A stretch of DNA of 64,000 nt, taken from the IMG/VR virus record IMGVR_UViG_3300027791_000009, positions 1 to 64,000 of that record; one strand, given 5' to 3'. Under the pieces are notes generated by a model. It did not search any database. It had not been told where the DNA came from and worked only from the letters and a program-made list of their open reading frames with translations. The position numbers and the translations under genes were made by a program. Of this stretch, positions 48,612 through 56,902 are shown piece by piece (within the stretch, counting starts at the first letter, position 1; the number at the start of each line of letters is the position of its first letter). The DNA is from a virus.

Positions 48612-48971
48612 TTATTTTAAGTATAAAGGACCGGTCCATCTGATTGGGTAATTACCCTCTAGGACATTTCCTCTAGGTTGATTTAAAGCAGGTGCATTAT
48701 AACCGGCAGGTTTCAATACATCACCTTTTTTAAAATGTTTAAAATCTGTTTTACAGATAAAAGCAAAGACAGAATTTTCTCGTACAATTTTAATGTACTT
48801 AGGTCCTTCTTTAACTTTAATTTTAGAATCCCACTCATCAAGCTGTTGTTGAGCCCAAGAAGACATACCGTCTCCTTTTGTTGACCAACCGCTGTAGTCT
48901 TCTTTGGCAGCAGCCATCATATTCTTAATACCGTCTTGTAGTGTTTCGGCAGTTTTAGTAATCATAGTCAT
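48612..48971 (-). CDS. Conserved phage protein
   Basis: 119 residues from the ATG at 48971 (AAGGA upstream on the minus strand). Helical N-terminus, then beta-rich KYIKIVRENSVFAFICK and the ending RGNVLEGNYPIRWTGPLYLK, which I recall from T4-like marine phage proteins. Function unknown. Confidence 0.6.
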   Translation of the reverse strand: MTMITKTAETLQDGIKNMMAAAKEDYSGWSTKGDGMSSWAQQQLDEWDSKIKVKEGPKYIKIVRENSVFAFICKTDFKHFKKGDVLKPAGYNAPALNQPRGNVLEGNYPIRWTGPLYLK

Positions 48972-48972
48972 A

Positions 48973-49149
48973 TTATTGTCCTTCTTTTTGTGTTAATAGA
49001 GTTATTATACCACATATTATCATTGATGTCAAGCAAAATCCGAATAAAATCCAGTTTTCTTGTCCTAAACAAGAACCTCCGCAATCTTCAATTGAACCAA
49101 CTGCCATAATGGCAGAAAGTATAGTTATCATAGCAAAAAATGTACTCAT
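48973..49149 (-). CDS. Small two-span membrane protein
   Basis: 58 residues from the ATG at 49149 (GAGGA upstream on the minus strand). A longer ORF start would lie in the promoter. Two hydrophobic helices (FFAMITILSAIMAVG and ILFGFCLTSMIICGIITLL) are separated by a DCGGSCLG turn. First gene of the leftward operon. Confidence 0.6.
   Translation of the reverse strand: MSTFFAMITILSAIMAVGSIEDCGGSCLGQENWILFGFCLTSMIICGIITLLTQKEGQ
49004..49032 (-). promoter_or_regulatory. Early promoter, leftward, internal
   Basis: On the minus strand: GCTTGACA, 17-base spacer, TATAAT. Lies inside the membrane protein gene and drives the gene starting at 48971. Confidence 0.85.
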
Positions 49150-49187
49150 AGTGTTTTGTCCTCTCTTTTTTGTTAACTTATACATAC

Positions 49188-49216
49188 ATAATACAACACT
49201 TATCAATCAATGTCAA
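49188..49216 (-). promoter_or_regulatory. Early promoter, leftward
   Basis: On the minus strand: TGCTCGTTTTTTGCTTGACA, 17-base spacer, TATTAT. Drives the operon from 49149. Confidence 0.85.
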
Positions 49217-49232
49217 GCAAAAAACGAGCAAA

Positions 49233-49424
49233 ATGCCAAAAAAAACACATTTTTCTTACTTTTTTTTACTTTGTTCGCTTTTTGTTCTTACAAATTGCTC
49301 AATCAAGGTAGAAAAATGTAAATTTACGCCAGATTACAAAAAAATTAGCGAATCAATTGAAAACGGAATACGAAATGACCGAGAAATTGAAGTAAGAGCA
49401 GGTAATTTTGCGTGTCCTTTTTAA
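49233..49424 (+). CDS. Small lipoprotein
   Basis: 63 residues from the ATG at 49233 (MPKKTHFSYFFLLC). Lipobox LTNC followed by a short charged mature part. No clear RBS or plus-strand promoter; it is divergent from the leftward operon. Confidence 0.5.
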   Translation: MPKKTHFSYFFLLCSLFVLTNCSIKVEKCKFTPDYKKISESIENGIRNDREIEVRAGNFACPF

Positions 49425-49457
49425 AAATCAACTAAATATACTTAACAAAAGGATTTT

Positions 49458-49607
49458 ATGGCATTACAGAAGCTCGGTACGAGTGGCTATAACAAACCTA
49501 AGGGAAAAAAGTCTTCCCAAGGGGTTAGAAAAAAGATGATTAAGAAATCATCAATGAATAAGAGTAAAAAAAGAAGTTGGAAAGCGTATAACGGTCAGGG
49601 AAAATAG
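49458..49607 (+). CDS. Small highly basic protein
   Basis: 49 residues, about one third Lys/Arg (KKSSMNKSKKRSWKAYNGQG). RBS AAAGGA; a CTAAATA box lies 19 bases upstream. Likely binds nucleic acid. TAGTG overlap with the next gene. Confidence 0.6.
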   Translation: MALQKLGTSGYNKPKGKKSSQGVRKKMIKKSSMNKSKKRSWKAYNGQGK

Positions 49608-49816
49608 TGGAAGGTAAATTTGTTGTCAAAATTAACAATAATCTCCACACCTATACTCAATATGATGAAATTCCTAATGAGATAGGTGCGGTCATATCTT
49701 TTGAGCCTAATTATCCTACTCCACCACATACAGAAGAAGAACATAATTACATAGAAACCTTTAACAACAAATTAAAACAATTAATGGAGAGAGAATGCCT
49801 GCGGTTACGAGGATAG
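49607..49816 (+). CDS. Small hypothetical protein before the PAAR gene
   Basis: 69 residues, GTG start. KFVVKINNNLHTYTQYDEIP and a helical end. Overlaps the PAAR gene by 22 bases, so they are probably coupled. Confidence 0.55.
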   Translation: MEGKFVVKINNNLHTYTQYDEIPNEIGAVISFEPNYPTPPHTEEEHNYIETFNNKLKQLMERECLRLRG

Positions 49817-50082
49817 GAGACGCTGATGTTGCTCATTGTTCAGGAATGTCAAGAGCAGTCGGTAGTCCAAATGTCAATGCTAACGGTATAGCAGTTAGTA
49901 GACAGGGAGATGTTAATACAACTCACTTACTACCTGGTGTGCCTTGTCCTGCCCATGCTGCCCCTATAGCGAGTGGTAGTAGTACGGTGTTCATTAATGG
50001 TAAAGGTTGTGGTCGTGTTGGTGATGGTATTTCAGGTTGTACGAGTGTAGCCGCAGGAAGTCCAAATGTCTTTGCTGGTTAG
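49795..50082 (+). CDS. PAAR-domain spike tip (gp5.4-like)
   Basis: 95 residues: full PAAR pattern MPAVTRIGDADVAHCSG, GSPNVNANGIAVSRQGD, HLLPGVPCPAHAAPIASGSSTVFINGKGCGRVGD and CTSVAAGSPNVFAG, with the His and Cys that bind metal in the pointed tip. It caps the gp5-type spike that pierces the outer membrane. RBS AGAGAG. Confidence 0.9.
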   Translation: MPAVTRIGDADVAHCSGMSRAVGSPNVNANGIAVSRQGDVNTTHLLPGVPCPAHAAPIASGSSTVFINGKGCGRVGDGISGCTSVAAGSPNVFAG

Positions 50083-50084
50083 TG

Positions 50085-50092
50085 TATAAATA
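50085..50092 (+). promoter_or_regulatory. T4-type late promoter
   Basis: TATAAATA, 19 bases before the gp25 ATG at 50112. Confidence 0.75.
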
Positions 50093-50111
50093 TTAGTACA
50101 AAGGAAAAACT

Positions 50112-50537
50112 ATGGCATTCTACGATTCAAAAGCAAGTACAAGTAAGAAAAGAGTAAACAGGATTTATTCTGATTTAGACCTTGATTTCACAAGAAATCC
50201 GGTTACAGGAGATGTGGTAAAACTTGTTGATGTAGACGCTGTTAAAAGAAGTGTAAAGAATTTAATACAGACAAATCATTATGAGAGACCTTTTCATCCA
50301 GAAATAGGAAGTGATGTAAGAGCATTGTTGTTTGAACTTATGACACCTTTGACTGCTCTTAATTTAGAAAGAAAAGTTGCTGAGGTTCTACTTAATTTTG
50401 AACCAAGAGCAAGTATAGAAAGTATCATTGCGGCTCCAGACATTGACGCAAATAGATATCATTTACAAATCAGTTTCTATGTTGTTGGTATTCAATCACC
50501 AATCATTGTTGAAACATTTTTACAGAGGTTAAGATAA
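50112..50537 (+). CDS. 25: Baseplate wedge subunit (gp25-like)
   Basis: 141 residues (T4 gp25 has 132). DLDLDFTRNPVTGDV, AVKRSVKNLIQTNHYERPFHPEIGSDVRALLFELM (about 54-88) is the gp25/TssE signature. TAATG overlap with the next gene. Confidence 0.93.
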   Translation: MAFYDSKASTSKKRVNRIYSDLDLDFTRNPVTGDVVKLVDVDAVKRSVKNLIQTNHYERPFHPEIGSDVRALLFELMTPLTALNLERKVAEVLLNFEPRASIESIIAAPDIDANRYHLQISFYVVGIQSPIIVETFLQRLR

Positions 50538-50770
50538 TGGCGTGGGTAACGGTACCAGGAAGTAATTCATTATGGCAATATGAAAACACAGCTACGGCTG
50601 CAAATACATATTCCGATTCAGCAGATGGCGCTAATTCAGTAATCGCAAACGGAATTAGAACATATACTAAACCAGGTGGCGGTACGGTAGCAACATATAT
50701 TAGATGTAGAAAAACAGGTCAAACACAAGAGAGTGGTGAGTTATCAAAAACTTACTATGACGCACAATAG
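50537..50770 (+). CDS. Small conserved baseplate-region protein
   Basis: 77 residues. AWVTVPGSNSLWQYENTATA and ELSKTYYDAQ are features I recall from a protein between gp25 and gp6 in T4-like marine phages. Probably a virion component. Function unknown. Confidence 0.6.
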   Translation: MAWVTVPGSNSLWQYENTATAANTYSDSADGANSVIANGIRTYTKPGGGTVATYIRCRKTGQTQESGELSKTYYDAQ

Positions 50771-50780
50771 GAAATAAAAA

Positions 50781-52634
50781 ATGGCAAGTACCAAACTAGA
50801 TATTACTGAACTGGATTTTGACCAGATAAAAACAAATTTAAAAGTATTTTTACAAGCACAACCTGAATTTTCAGACTACAACTTTGAAGGTAGTGGTTTT
50901 GCTGTACTACTAGACTTACTTGCTTACAATACACACTATTTAGGTTTCAATGCTAATATGTTAGCAAACGAAATGTATTTGGATTCTGCTGATGTTAGAG
51001 CAAACATTGTTTCATTAGCAAAGATGTTAGGTTATACTCCTCATTCGGTAAAAGCACCAATGGCTTCAATTGACATTGTAGTTAATGACGCAAGAGGTAC
51101 AACACTAACTATGAGTAAAGGTTCTGTATTTACAACTTCTGTAGACGGAACAACTTATAACTTTATTACTAATACAGATACTACAACTTCACCAGTTGAT
51201 GGTATTTACAAATTTTCTAGTGTACCAGTTTACGAAGGTACACCTGTAACCTTTAGATATACGGTTGACACACTAGACCCAGACCAAAAATATCTAATAC
51301 CTAGTATTGACGCTGATACAACAACATTAAAAATTAAAGTACAAAAAAGTTTAACAAATACAGATTCAGAAACATACACAAGTGTTTCTGGATTGTTAAA
51401 ATTAAATAACAAAAGTAAAATATACTTCTTGTCTGAAACAGATACAGGTAAGTTTGAAGTTAAATTTGGTGATGGTATTATAGGTAAGAAATTAGAAAGT
51501 GGTAACATTATTATTATGGAGTACATTGTTACCAACAAAACAGACTCTAACGGTGCAAACTTATTTAATCCTGCAGGGAGTATCGGTGGCTTCTCTAATA
51601 TAACGGTTACAACCGTATCAGCTGCAGGTGGTGGTTCATCAGCAGAAACAAAAGAGAGTATTCGTTTCAATGCACCTCTACAATATACAGCACAAGACAG
51701 AGCGGTTACTACTTCTGATTACGAAACAAAAGTAATGTCAATTTATCCTAACGCACAATCAGTTAGTGCTTGGGGTGGAGAAGATGATGAGACACCAGTT
51801 TATGGTATTGTAAAAATTGCAATCAAACCTATGAGCGGTTCTTCATTAACAACACAATCTAAATCAGATATCATAAAACAATTAAAAGAATATAATGTTG
51901 CTTCAGTTTCACCTGTTATTGTGGATCCTGAAATCACAAGTATTGTTTTAACTTCAACTGCAAAGTATGACGAAAGAGCAACAACAAAAGACTCTGCAAC
52001 AATTAAAGCAAACATCATTACTTTATTAGGTACTTACAATGTATCTACACTACAAAAATTCGATAGTATGTTTAGACATTCTAAAGTCGTTAAACTAATT
52101 GACGATACAGACAATAGTATACTATCTAACACAACAACACTAAAGATAAGAAAATCATTTACACCTACTTTAAATTCATCTTTGAAGTATAGTGTATTCT
52201 TTAGAAATGCTGTTTACAATCCACATACTAGTCATAACTCAACTGCTGGTGGTGTTGTTTCATCATCTGGTTTTAAAATACAAGGTTCTACTAACGAACA
52301 ACTTTTAGATGATGACGGTAATGGTAACATAAGAAGATATTATCTATCAGGTGCGACTAGAGTTTATACTAACTCAACACAAGGCACGATTGATTACACA
52401 ACTGGTGAGATTACAATTAACTCACTACAGATTACAGAAATTTCAAATATAAGAGGGAGTGCTTCAACGGTGATAGAACTGACCGTGCAACCTGCTTCAA
52501 ATGACATTGTTCCTGTTAGAGACCAAATTTTAGAGTTAGATATTCCTAATTCAACAATTTCGGTTGACAAGGATTCCTTTGTCGGTGGAAGCTCGGATGC
52601 CGGTGTTGGTTATACTACCACTTCAGCATATTAA
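50781..52634 (+). CDS. 6: Baseplate wedge subunit (gp6-like)
   Basis: 617 residues (T4 gp6 has 660). KVFLQAQPEFSDYNFEGSGFAVLLDLLAYNTHYLGFNANMLANEM (about 21-65) is the gp6/gpJ wedge hallmark; VTTSDYETKVMSIYPNAQSVSAWGGEDDETPVYGIVKIAIKP lies in the middle. Forms the inner ring of the baseplate with gp25, gp53 and gp7. Confidence 0.93.
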   Translation: MASTKLDITELDFDQIKTNLKVFLQAQPEFSDYNFEGSGFAVLLDLLAYNTHYLGFNANMLANEMYLDSADVRANIVSLAKMLGYTPHSVKAPMASIDIVVNDARGTTLTMSKGSVFTTSVDGTTYNFITNTDTTTSPVDGIYKFSSVPVYEGTPVTFRYTVDTLDPDQKYLIPSIDADTTTLKIKVQKSLTNTDSETYTSVSGLLKLNNKSKIYFLSETDTGKFEVKFGDGIIGKKLESGNIIIMEYIVTNKTDSNGANLFNPAGSIGGFSNITVTTVSAAGGGSSAETKESIRFNAPLQYTAQDRAVTTSDYETKVMSIYPNAQSVSAWGGEDDETPVYGIVKIAIKPMSGSSLTTQSKSDIIKQLKEYNVASVSPVIVDPEITSIVLTSTAKYDERATTKDSATIKANIITLLGTYNVSTLQKFDSMFRHSKVVKLIDDTDNSILSNTTTLKIRKSFTPTLNSSLKYSVFFRNAVYNPHTSHNSTAGGVVSSSGFKIQGSTNEQLLDDDGNGNIRRYYLSGATRVYTNSTQGTIDYTTGEITINSLQITEISNIRGSASTVIELTVQPASNDIVPVRDQILELDIPNSTISVDKDSFVGGSSDAGVGYTTTSAY

Positions 52635-52638
52635 TTAA

Positions 52639-55203
52639 ATGAAGTTTAATAAAAAGATTACAAACCTTTTACAAGGTCAAGTACCTGATTTTGTAATTGA
52701 AGAGCATCCTAAATTTTTAGAGTTTGTAAAAACTTATTTCCAATTAATGGAAGCCGCTGAGCTTTCTATTTCATCTTCTCAATCAACAGACGGTATATTA
52801 CTTGAAACAGAAACAGGTCAATCTAATACTTTATTATTAGACGCAAGTAGACTTGGTTCAGAAGCAACTCAAATAGACGCAGGTTCTAAAATCTTACAAG
52901 AACAATCATCATTTGGTAAATTCACAAATGGTGAAACTATTAAAGGCGAAACTTCTAATGCGACAGCAGTAATACTTACAGAAGATTTATTAAACGGAAG
53001 ATTATTCATTACAGCAGAAGATAAATTTATAGAAGGTGAAACGGTCACTGGAGTTTCTTCTGGTGCGTCTGGTGTATCTGGAAAGTATAGACCTAATCCA
53101 GTAAAAACAATACAAGACTTATTATCGTTTAGGGATCCTGATAAAGTTATCTCACATTTCTTAGGTCAATTTAGAAATGAAGTACTAACTACAATACCAG
53201 AAAATTTAACAGAAGGTCTAAACAAAAGAGAATTAATTAAAAGAGTAAAATCTTTATATCGTACTAAAGGTACTGCAAAAGGACACGAATTATTTTTTAG
53301 ATTACTATTTGGTATTTCTTCTGAAACATTTTATCCTAAAGAACAAATGCTTAGAGTATCAGATGGTGAGTTTACATCAAATACAATATTAAGATGTATT
53401 AACTCAATCGGTGATACAGGTAAATTACTTGGTAGACAAATTACAGGTATAACTTCAGGTGCAACTGCAATTGTAGAAAACATATCTCGTTTCCAAATAT
53501 CAAGTGAAGTCGTATCAGAATTTTTATTAAACCAAGAAAGTATTGTAGGTACATTCCAAGTTGGTGAAACAATTAGAGGTACTGCAAGTGATACAGATGA
53601 CTTATATATTAAATCAGATGTTACCGGTATACCTGGTAAGTTTACAATTACTAATGATGGTTCACTCTTCACAGATAACGAACAAGTCGATTTAGTAGGT
53701 GGCGGTGGTGGTGCAAACTGCCAAGTCGGTGAAATAGGTGCTGGTGGTATTTCAGAATTTTATATTAATGCAAACGGTTCACAATATCAAATTGGAGACC
53801 AACTAGTTTTCAATAATGCAAATACAAACGGTGCCGGTGCTGTAGCAGAAGTTGCTGTAGTTAACGGTGCAATAGCAGGAGAAGCTTCTAGTGGTTATGA
53901 CCATATCATATTTGAAGACGCAACAAGTAAGAATGACATCAACCCTGGTGATAAAATAGTTTTAGAAAGTGGTCTTGGTGATATTACAGATATTAGATTA
54001 ATTAAAAGTGGTTCTGGTTATACAAGTTTACCTACGGTTACGATTGCAACTGATAATGGTTTATCTGCTGAGATATACGCATATGGAACTGAAATTGGAA
54101 AACTTCTAGGTATTACTACTATCGAGTCTGGTCTTAAACACGATTTAAGTCCATCTCCACCAACGGTTAAATTACCACAAGCAATTCTTATATTAGGTCA
54201 TACAGGTAACTATGTTGCCGGTGAAACAATCACTGGTGGTACATCAAGTAATACTGGTGTAGTTTTATCTTGGGATTCTACTAGAGGTCTATTAAGATTA
54301 AAGAATATTACAGGTGCATTTGTAGGACACGAAGTAATGACAGGTAGTATTTCAGGTGTTACCGGTCTAATGGCAAAAACAGATGTTGCAACTGCAACGG
54401 TCGAAATTGTAGGTACTTCTACAAGTGAAGGTAAATATATTTCAGAAGATGGTCACTTATCAGAAACAACTATGAAAGTACAAGATAGTTTATACTATCA
54501 GGACTTCTCGTATGTAATTAAAGTAGGTCGTACTATTGACACATGGAGAGACGCATTTAAAAAGACAATGCACCCTGCTGGTTTCTACTTTACTGCACAA
54601 GTAAACATTGAAAGTAGACTTAATGCGAAAAATAGAATGCCTGTTATTGGTAGGGTTACTGGTATTGAGGCAAGTCCATTTATTTCTGTATTGAATACAT
54701 TGTTTGGTACAATCTTTGGAAGAAGATTAGGTACTATAGATGATGGTACTTCATTAAGAGCAAGTGGTTCTAACGCATTACAACTAGGTGTCGCAGCTGA
54801 TGTTGTACAAAATGCAAAATCGCCTTTTGCAACAGATACAAGAGATTTAACTTTACATAGAACAAAGATTGCTTTCTCGTTTCAGTTTAAACCATTTTAT
54901 AACTTTAGAACGGTCAATACAAACTTTGGGTCTGTATATGCTGGACCACGATTAAGAAGTTTCAATAAATACTTTCAACAATCTATGTCTGCTTCTGCAA
55001 TGAATTGGGCTAGAGTAGCAGAATTAAAGGCAATAGGTACAAATACTGCAGCTGATGGTACAGACTTGCAATTTGGAGATATAACTACTATTGCAAAGAC
55101 TTATATTACATACCCGGCAGCAATACTTGTTCCTCAAGGTAGATTTAGTAATACACAGAAAAAATTTAGTAGTGCAACGGCGAAGTTTAGCTCAACTACA
55201 TAA
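52639..55203 (+). CDS. Large baseplate wedge protein (gp7 position)
   Basis: 854 residues. N-terminus VPDFVIEEHPKFLEFVKTYFQLMEAAE, DLLSFRDPDKVISHFLGQFRNEVLTTIP (about 156-183), KRVKSLYRTKGTAKGHELFFRLLFGISSETFYPKEQMLRVSDG (about 195-237), several GETIxGxTS repeats, and C-terminal VGRTIDTWRDAFKKTMHPAGFYF. I know this as a virion protein family in T4-like cyanophages at the place of gp7. The gp7 label is by position. Confidence 0.65.
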   Translation: MKFNKKITNLLQGQVPDFVIEEHPKFLEFVKTYFQLMEAAELSISSSQSTDGILLETETGQSNTLLLDASRLGSEATQIDAGSKILQEQSSFGKFTNGETIKGETSNATAVILTEDLLNGRLFITAEDKFIEGETVTGVSSGASGVSGKYRPNPVKTIQDLLSFRDPDKVISHFLGQFRNEVLTTIPENLTEGLNKRELIKRVKSLYRTKGTAKGHELFFRLLFGISSETFYPKEQMLRVSDGEFTSNTILRCINSIGDTGKLLGRQITGITSGATAIVENISRFQISSEVVSEFLLNQESIVGTFQVGETIRGTASDTDDLYIKSDVTGIPGKFTITNDGSLFTDNEQVDLVGGGGGANCQVGEIGAGGISEFYINANGSQYQIGDQLVFNNANTNGAGAVAEVAVVNGAIAGEASSGYDHIIFEDATSKNDINPGDKIVLESGLGDITDIRLIKSGSGYTSLPTVTIATDNGLSAEIYAYGTEIGKLLGITTIESGLKHDLSPSPPTVKLPQAILILGHTGNYVAGETITGGTSSNTGVVLSWDSTRGLLRLKNITGAFVGHEVMTGSISGVTGLMAKTDVATATVEIVGTSTSEGKYISEDGHLSETTMKVQDSLYYQDFSYVIKVGRTIDTWRDAFKKTMHPAGFYFTAQVNIESRLNAKNRMPVIGRVTGIEASPFISVLNTLFGTIFGRRLGTIDDGTSLRASGSNALQLGVAADVVQNAKSPFATDTRDLTLHRTKIAFSFQFKPFYNFRTVNTNFGSVYAGPRLRSFNKYFQQSMSASAMNWARVAELKAIGTNTAADGTDLQFGDITTIAKTYITYPAAILVPQGRFSNTQKKFSSATAKFSSTT

Positions 55204-55210
55204 GAACGCT

Positions 55211-55218
55211 TATAAATA
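55211..55218 (+). promoter_or_regulatory. T4-type late promoter
   Basis: TATAAATA, 21 bases before the ATG at 55240. Confidence 0.75.
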
Positions 55219-55239
55219 TTAGGATAGGAAGATAAAAAT

Positions 55240-56859
55240 ATGGCAAAACAAAGTATAGGATTAGGTAGTACAGCAAATGACGGTACAGGTGATAACCTGC
55301 GTGTTGGTGGTGATAAAGTTAACGATAACTTTAATGAAATCTACACAGCCTTAGGTGACGGTTCTGCATTACAGATAATAACTACTGGTGCTACATCTAA
55401 CCAAGTACTCCAATGGTCTACATCAAACAATAGATTTGAACCAACTGCTTCTGCGGCTGCTGGTGATATATCTGTAGATACAACTCCTCAACTTGGCGGC
55501 GATTTAGATGTTAATAACAACAATATTGTTTCTACATCAAGTGGTGATATTAATATTATTCCTAATGGTACCGGTAGAATTAAATTCGGTGCTTTAAGAT
55601 TTCCTACAGGTGCTGGTACTGGAACATATGTACTTGCAACTGACGGCGCTGCCGATATGTATTGGAAACAAGTAGGTTCTGTAATTAACTTATCTGCTGA
55701 TGTTGGAACAAATGACGATTACACGGTAGGTGATGTTCTTAACTTTACAGGTGGTACAGGATTAACTTCAACGGTTTTAGACGATACAATTAAATTTGAT
55801 ATTAATTCAGATGTTATAACTTTAGCAGATACACAAACTTTATCAAACAAAACAATAGACAACGCTATACTTACTGGAACAACTTCTGGTAATGTTCAAA
55901 TTAAAGCTTCAACTCTTGGTTCTTATATCGCACAAGGCGGTAACGCTCTTGCAGGATTTGAAAATGCAACAACTTACGCTGGTGCATTTGCTGTTGATAC
56001 ATCAACTTACAAATCTTATTATGCAGCTAACGGAGCTTGGAACGAAATATTAGCTTCGACTTCATCTATAGACACTTTAAGTGATGTTGATACAACTACA
56101 CAAGCGCCTACGAGTGGACAAGCATTAGTATGGAATGTTGGTGCAAGTGCATTTAGACCTGGTTCAATTACGACAAGTGTTGTCACAGATACAGCACCAA
56201 GTCTTGGCGGAAACCTAGATACTTCAGGATTCACAATTCAAGGAACTGGTAAATTAAGTTTAAGTGGTTCTGGTTCAATTGTAAAGGCAGATTTTACTAA
56301 CACTGGTGCATTACCAAATGCTTCAAATAGTGCAGGTGCTTTTGCTGTTGCAACAAGTACACTAAAAGCATACTTTGCTACTGCTTCAGGTTGGATTAAC
56401 TTATTATCAGAAAATGACTCAATTGATTTACTTTCAGATGTAGACACATCAAGTAGTGCTCCTGCATATGGACAAGTATTAGTATGGACAAATGTAGGTG
56501 GTAGTGGTCAATGGAAACCTAATGATTATACTCCGGCAACTAGAGTATCAGCAAAGTTTCAGGTAACTGCAAGTGGTTCAACTGATTATGTATTTAATGG
56601 TGATGGTTTTCCATCAGCACAGAATGACCCAACGCTTTATTTAAAGAAAGCACATACTTATCAATTTGAAGTAAATGCTTCTGGTCACCCATTTGCTATT
56701 AGAACTGCGTCAGGTGGTTCTGCATACAGCTTTGGAGTAACCAACAATGAGTCAGCAGTTGCAACAATAACATTTACGGTGCCAATGAACGCACCTTCTA
56801 CTTTATATTATCAATGTACTGCACATTCCGGTATGGGTGGAGTAATTAATATAGCATAA
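55240..56859 (+). CDS. Fibre-like virion protein with C-terminal cupredoxin-like domain
   Basis: 539 residues. The start QSIGLGSTANDGTGDNLRVGG, then NDNFNEIY, is typical of marine phage fibre and wedge proteins. Two long beta-repeat units with TYAGAFAVDTST / AGAFAVATST and LSDVDTTTQAPTSGQALVW / LLSDVDTSSSAPAYGQVLVW. The last 100 residues look like a cupredoxin: HTYQFEVNASGHPFAI, then YYQCTAHSGMGG with His, Cys, His, Met, the type 1 copper set. Metal binding is inferred. Confidence 0.65.
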   Translation: MAKQSIGLGSTANDGTGDNLRVGGDKVNDNFNEIYTALGDGSALQIITTGATSNQVLQWSTSNNRFEPTASAAAGDISVDTTPQLGGDLDVNNNNIVSTSSGDINIIPNGTGRIKFGALRFPTGAGTGTYVLATDGAADMYWKQVGSVINLSADVGTNDDYTVGDVLNFTGGTGLTSTVLDDTIKFDINSDVITLADTQTLSNKTIDNAILTGTTSGNVQIKASTLGSYIAQGGNALAGFENATTYAGAFAVDTSTYKSYYAANGAWNEILASTSSIDTLSDVDTTTQAPTSGQALVWNVGASAFRPGSITTSVVTDTAPSLGGNLDTSGFTIQGTGKLSLSGSGSIVKADFTNTGALPNASNSAGAFAVATSTLKAYFATASGWINLLSENDSIDLLSDVDTSSSAPAYGQVLVWTNVGGSGQWKPNDYTPATRVSAKFQVTASGSTDYVFNGDGFPSAQNDPTLYLKKAHTYQFEVNASGHPFAIRTASGGSAYSFGVTNNESAVATITFTVPMNAPSTLYYQCTAHSGMGGVINIA

Positions 56860-56869
56860 CAAGAAGATG

Positions 56870-56877
56870 TATAAATA
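56870..56877 (+). promoter_or_regulatory. T4-type late promoter
   Basis: TATAAATA, 25 bases before the ATG at 56903. Confidence 0.75.
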
Positions 56878-56902
56878 TATCAAAGAACATAGGAATTAAA
56901 CA

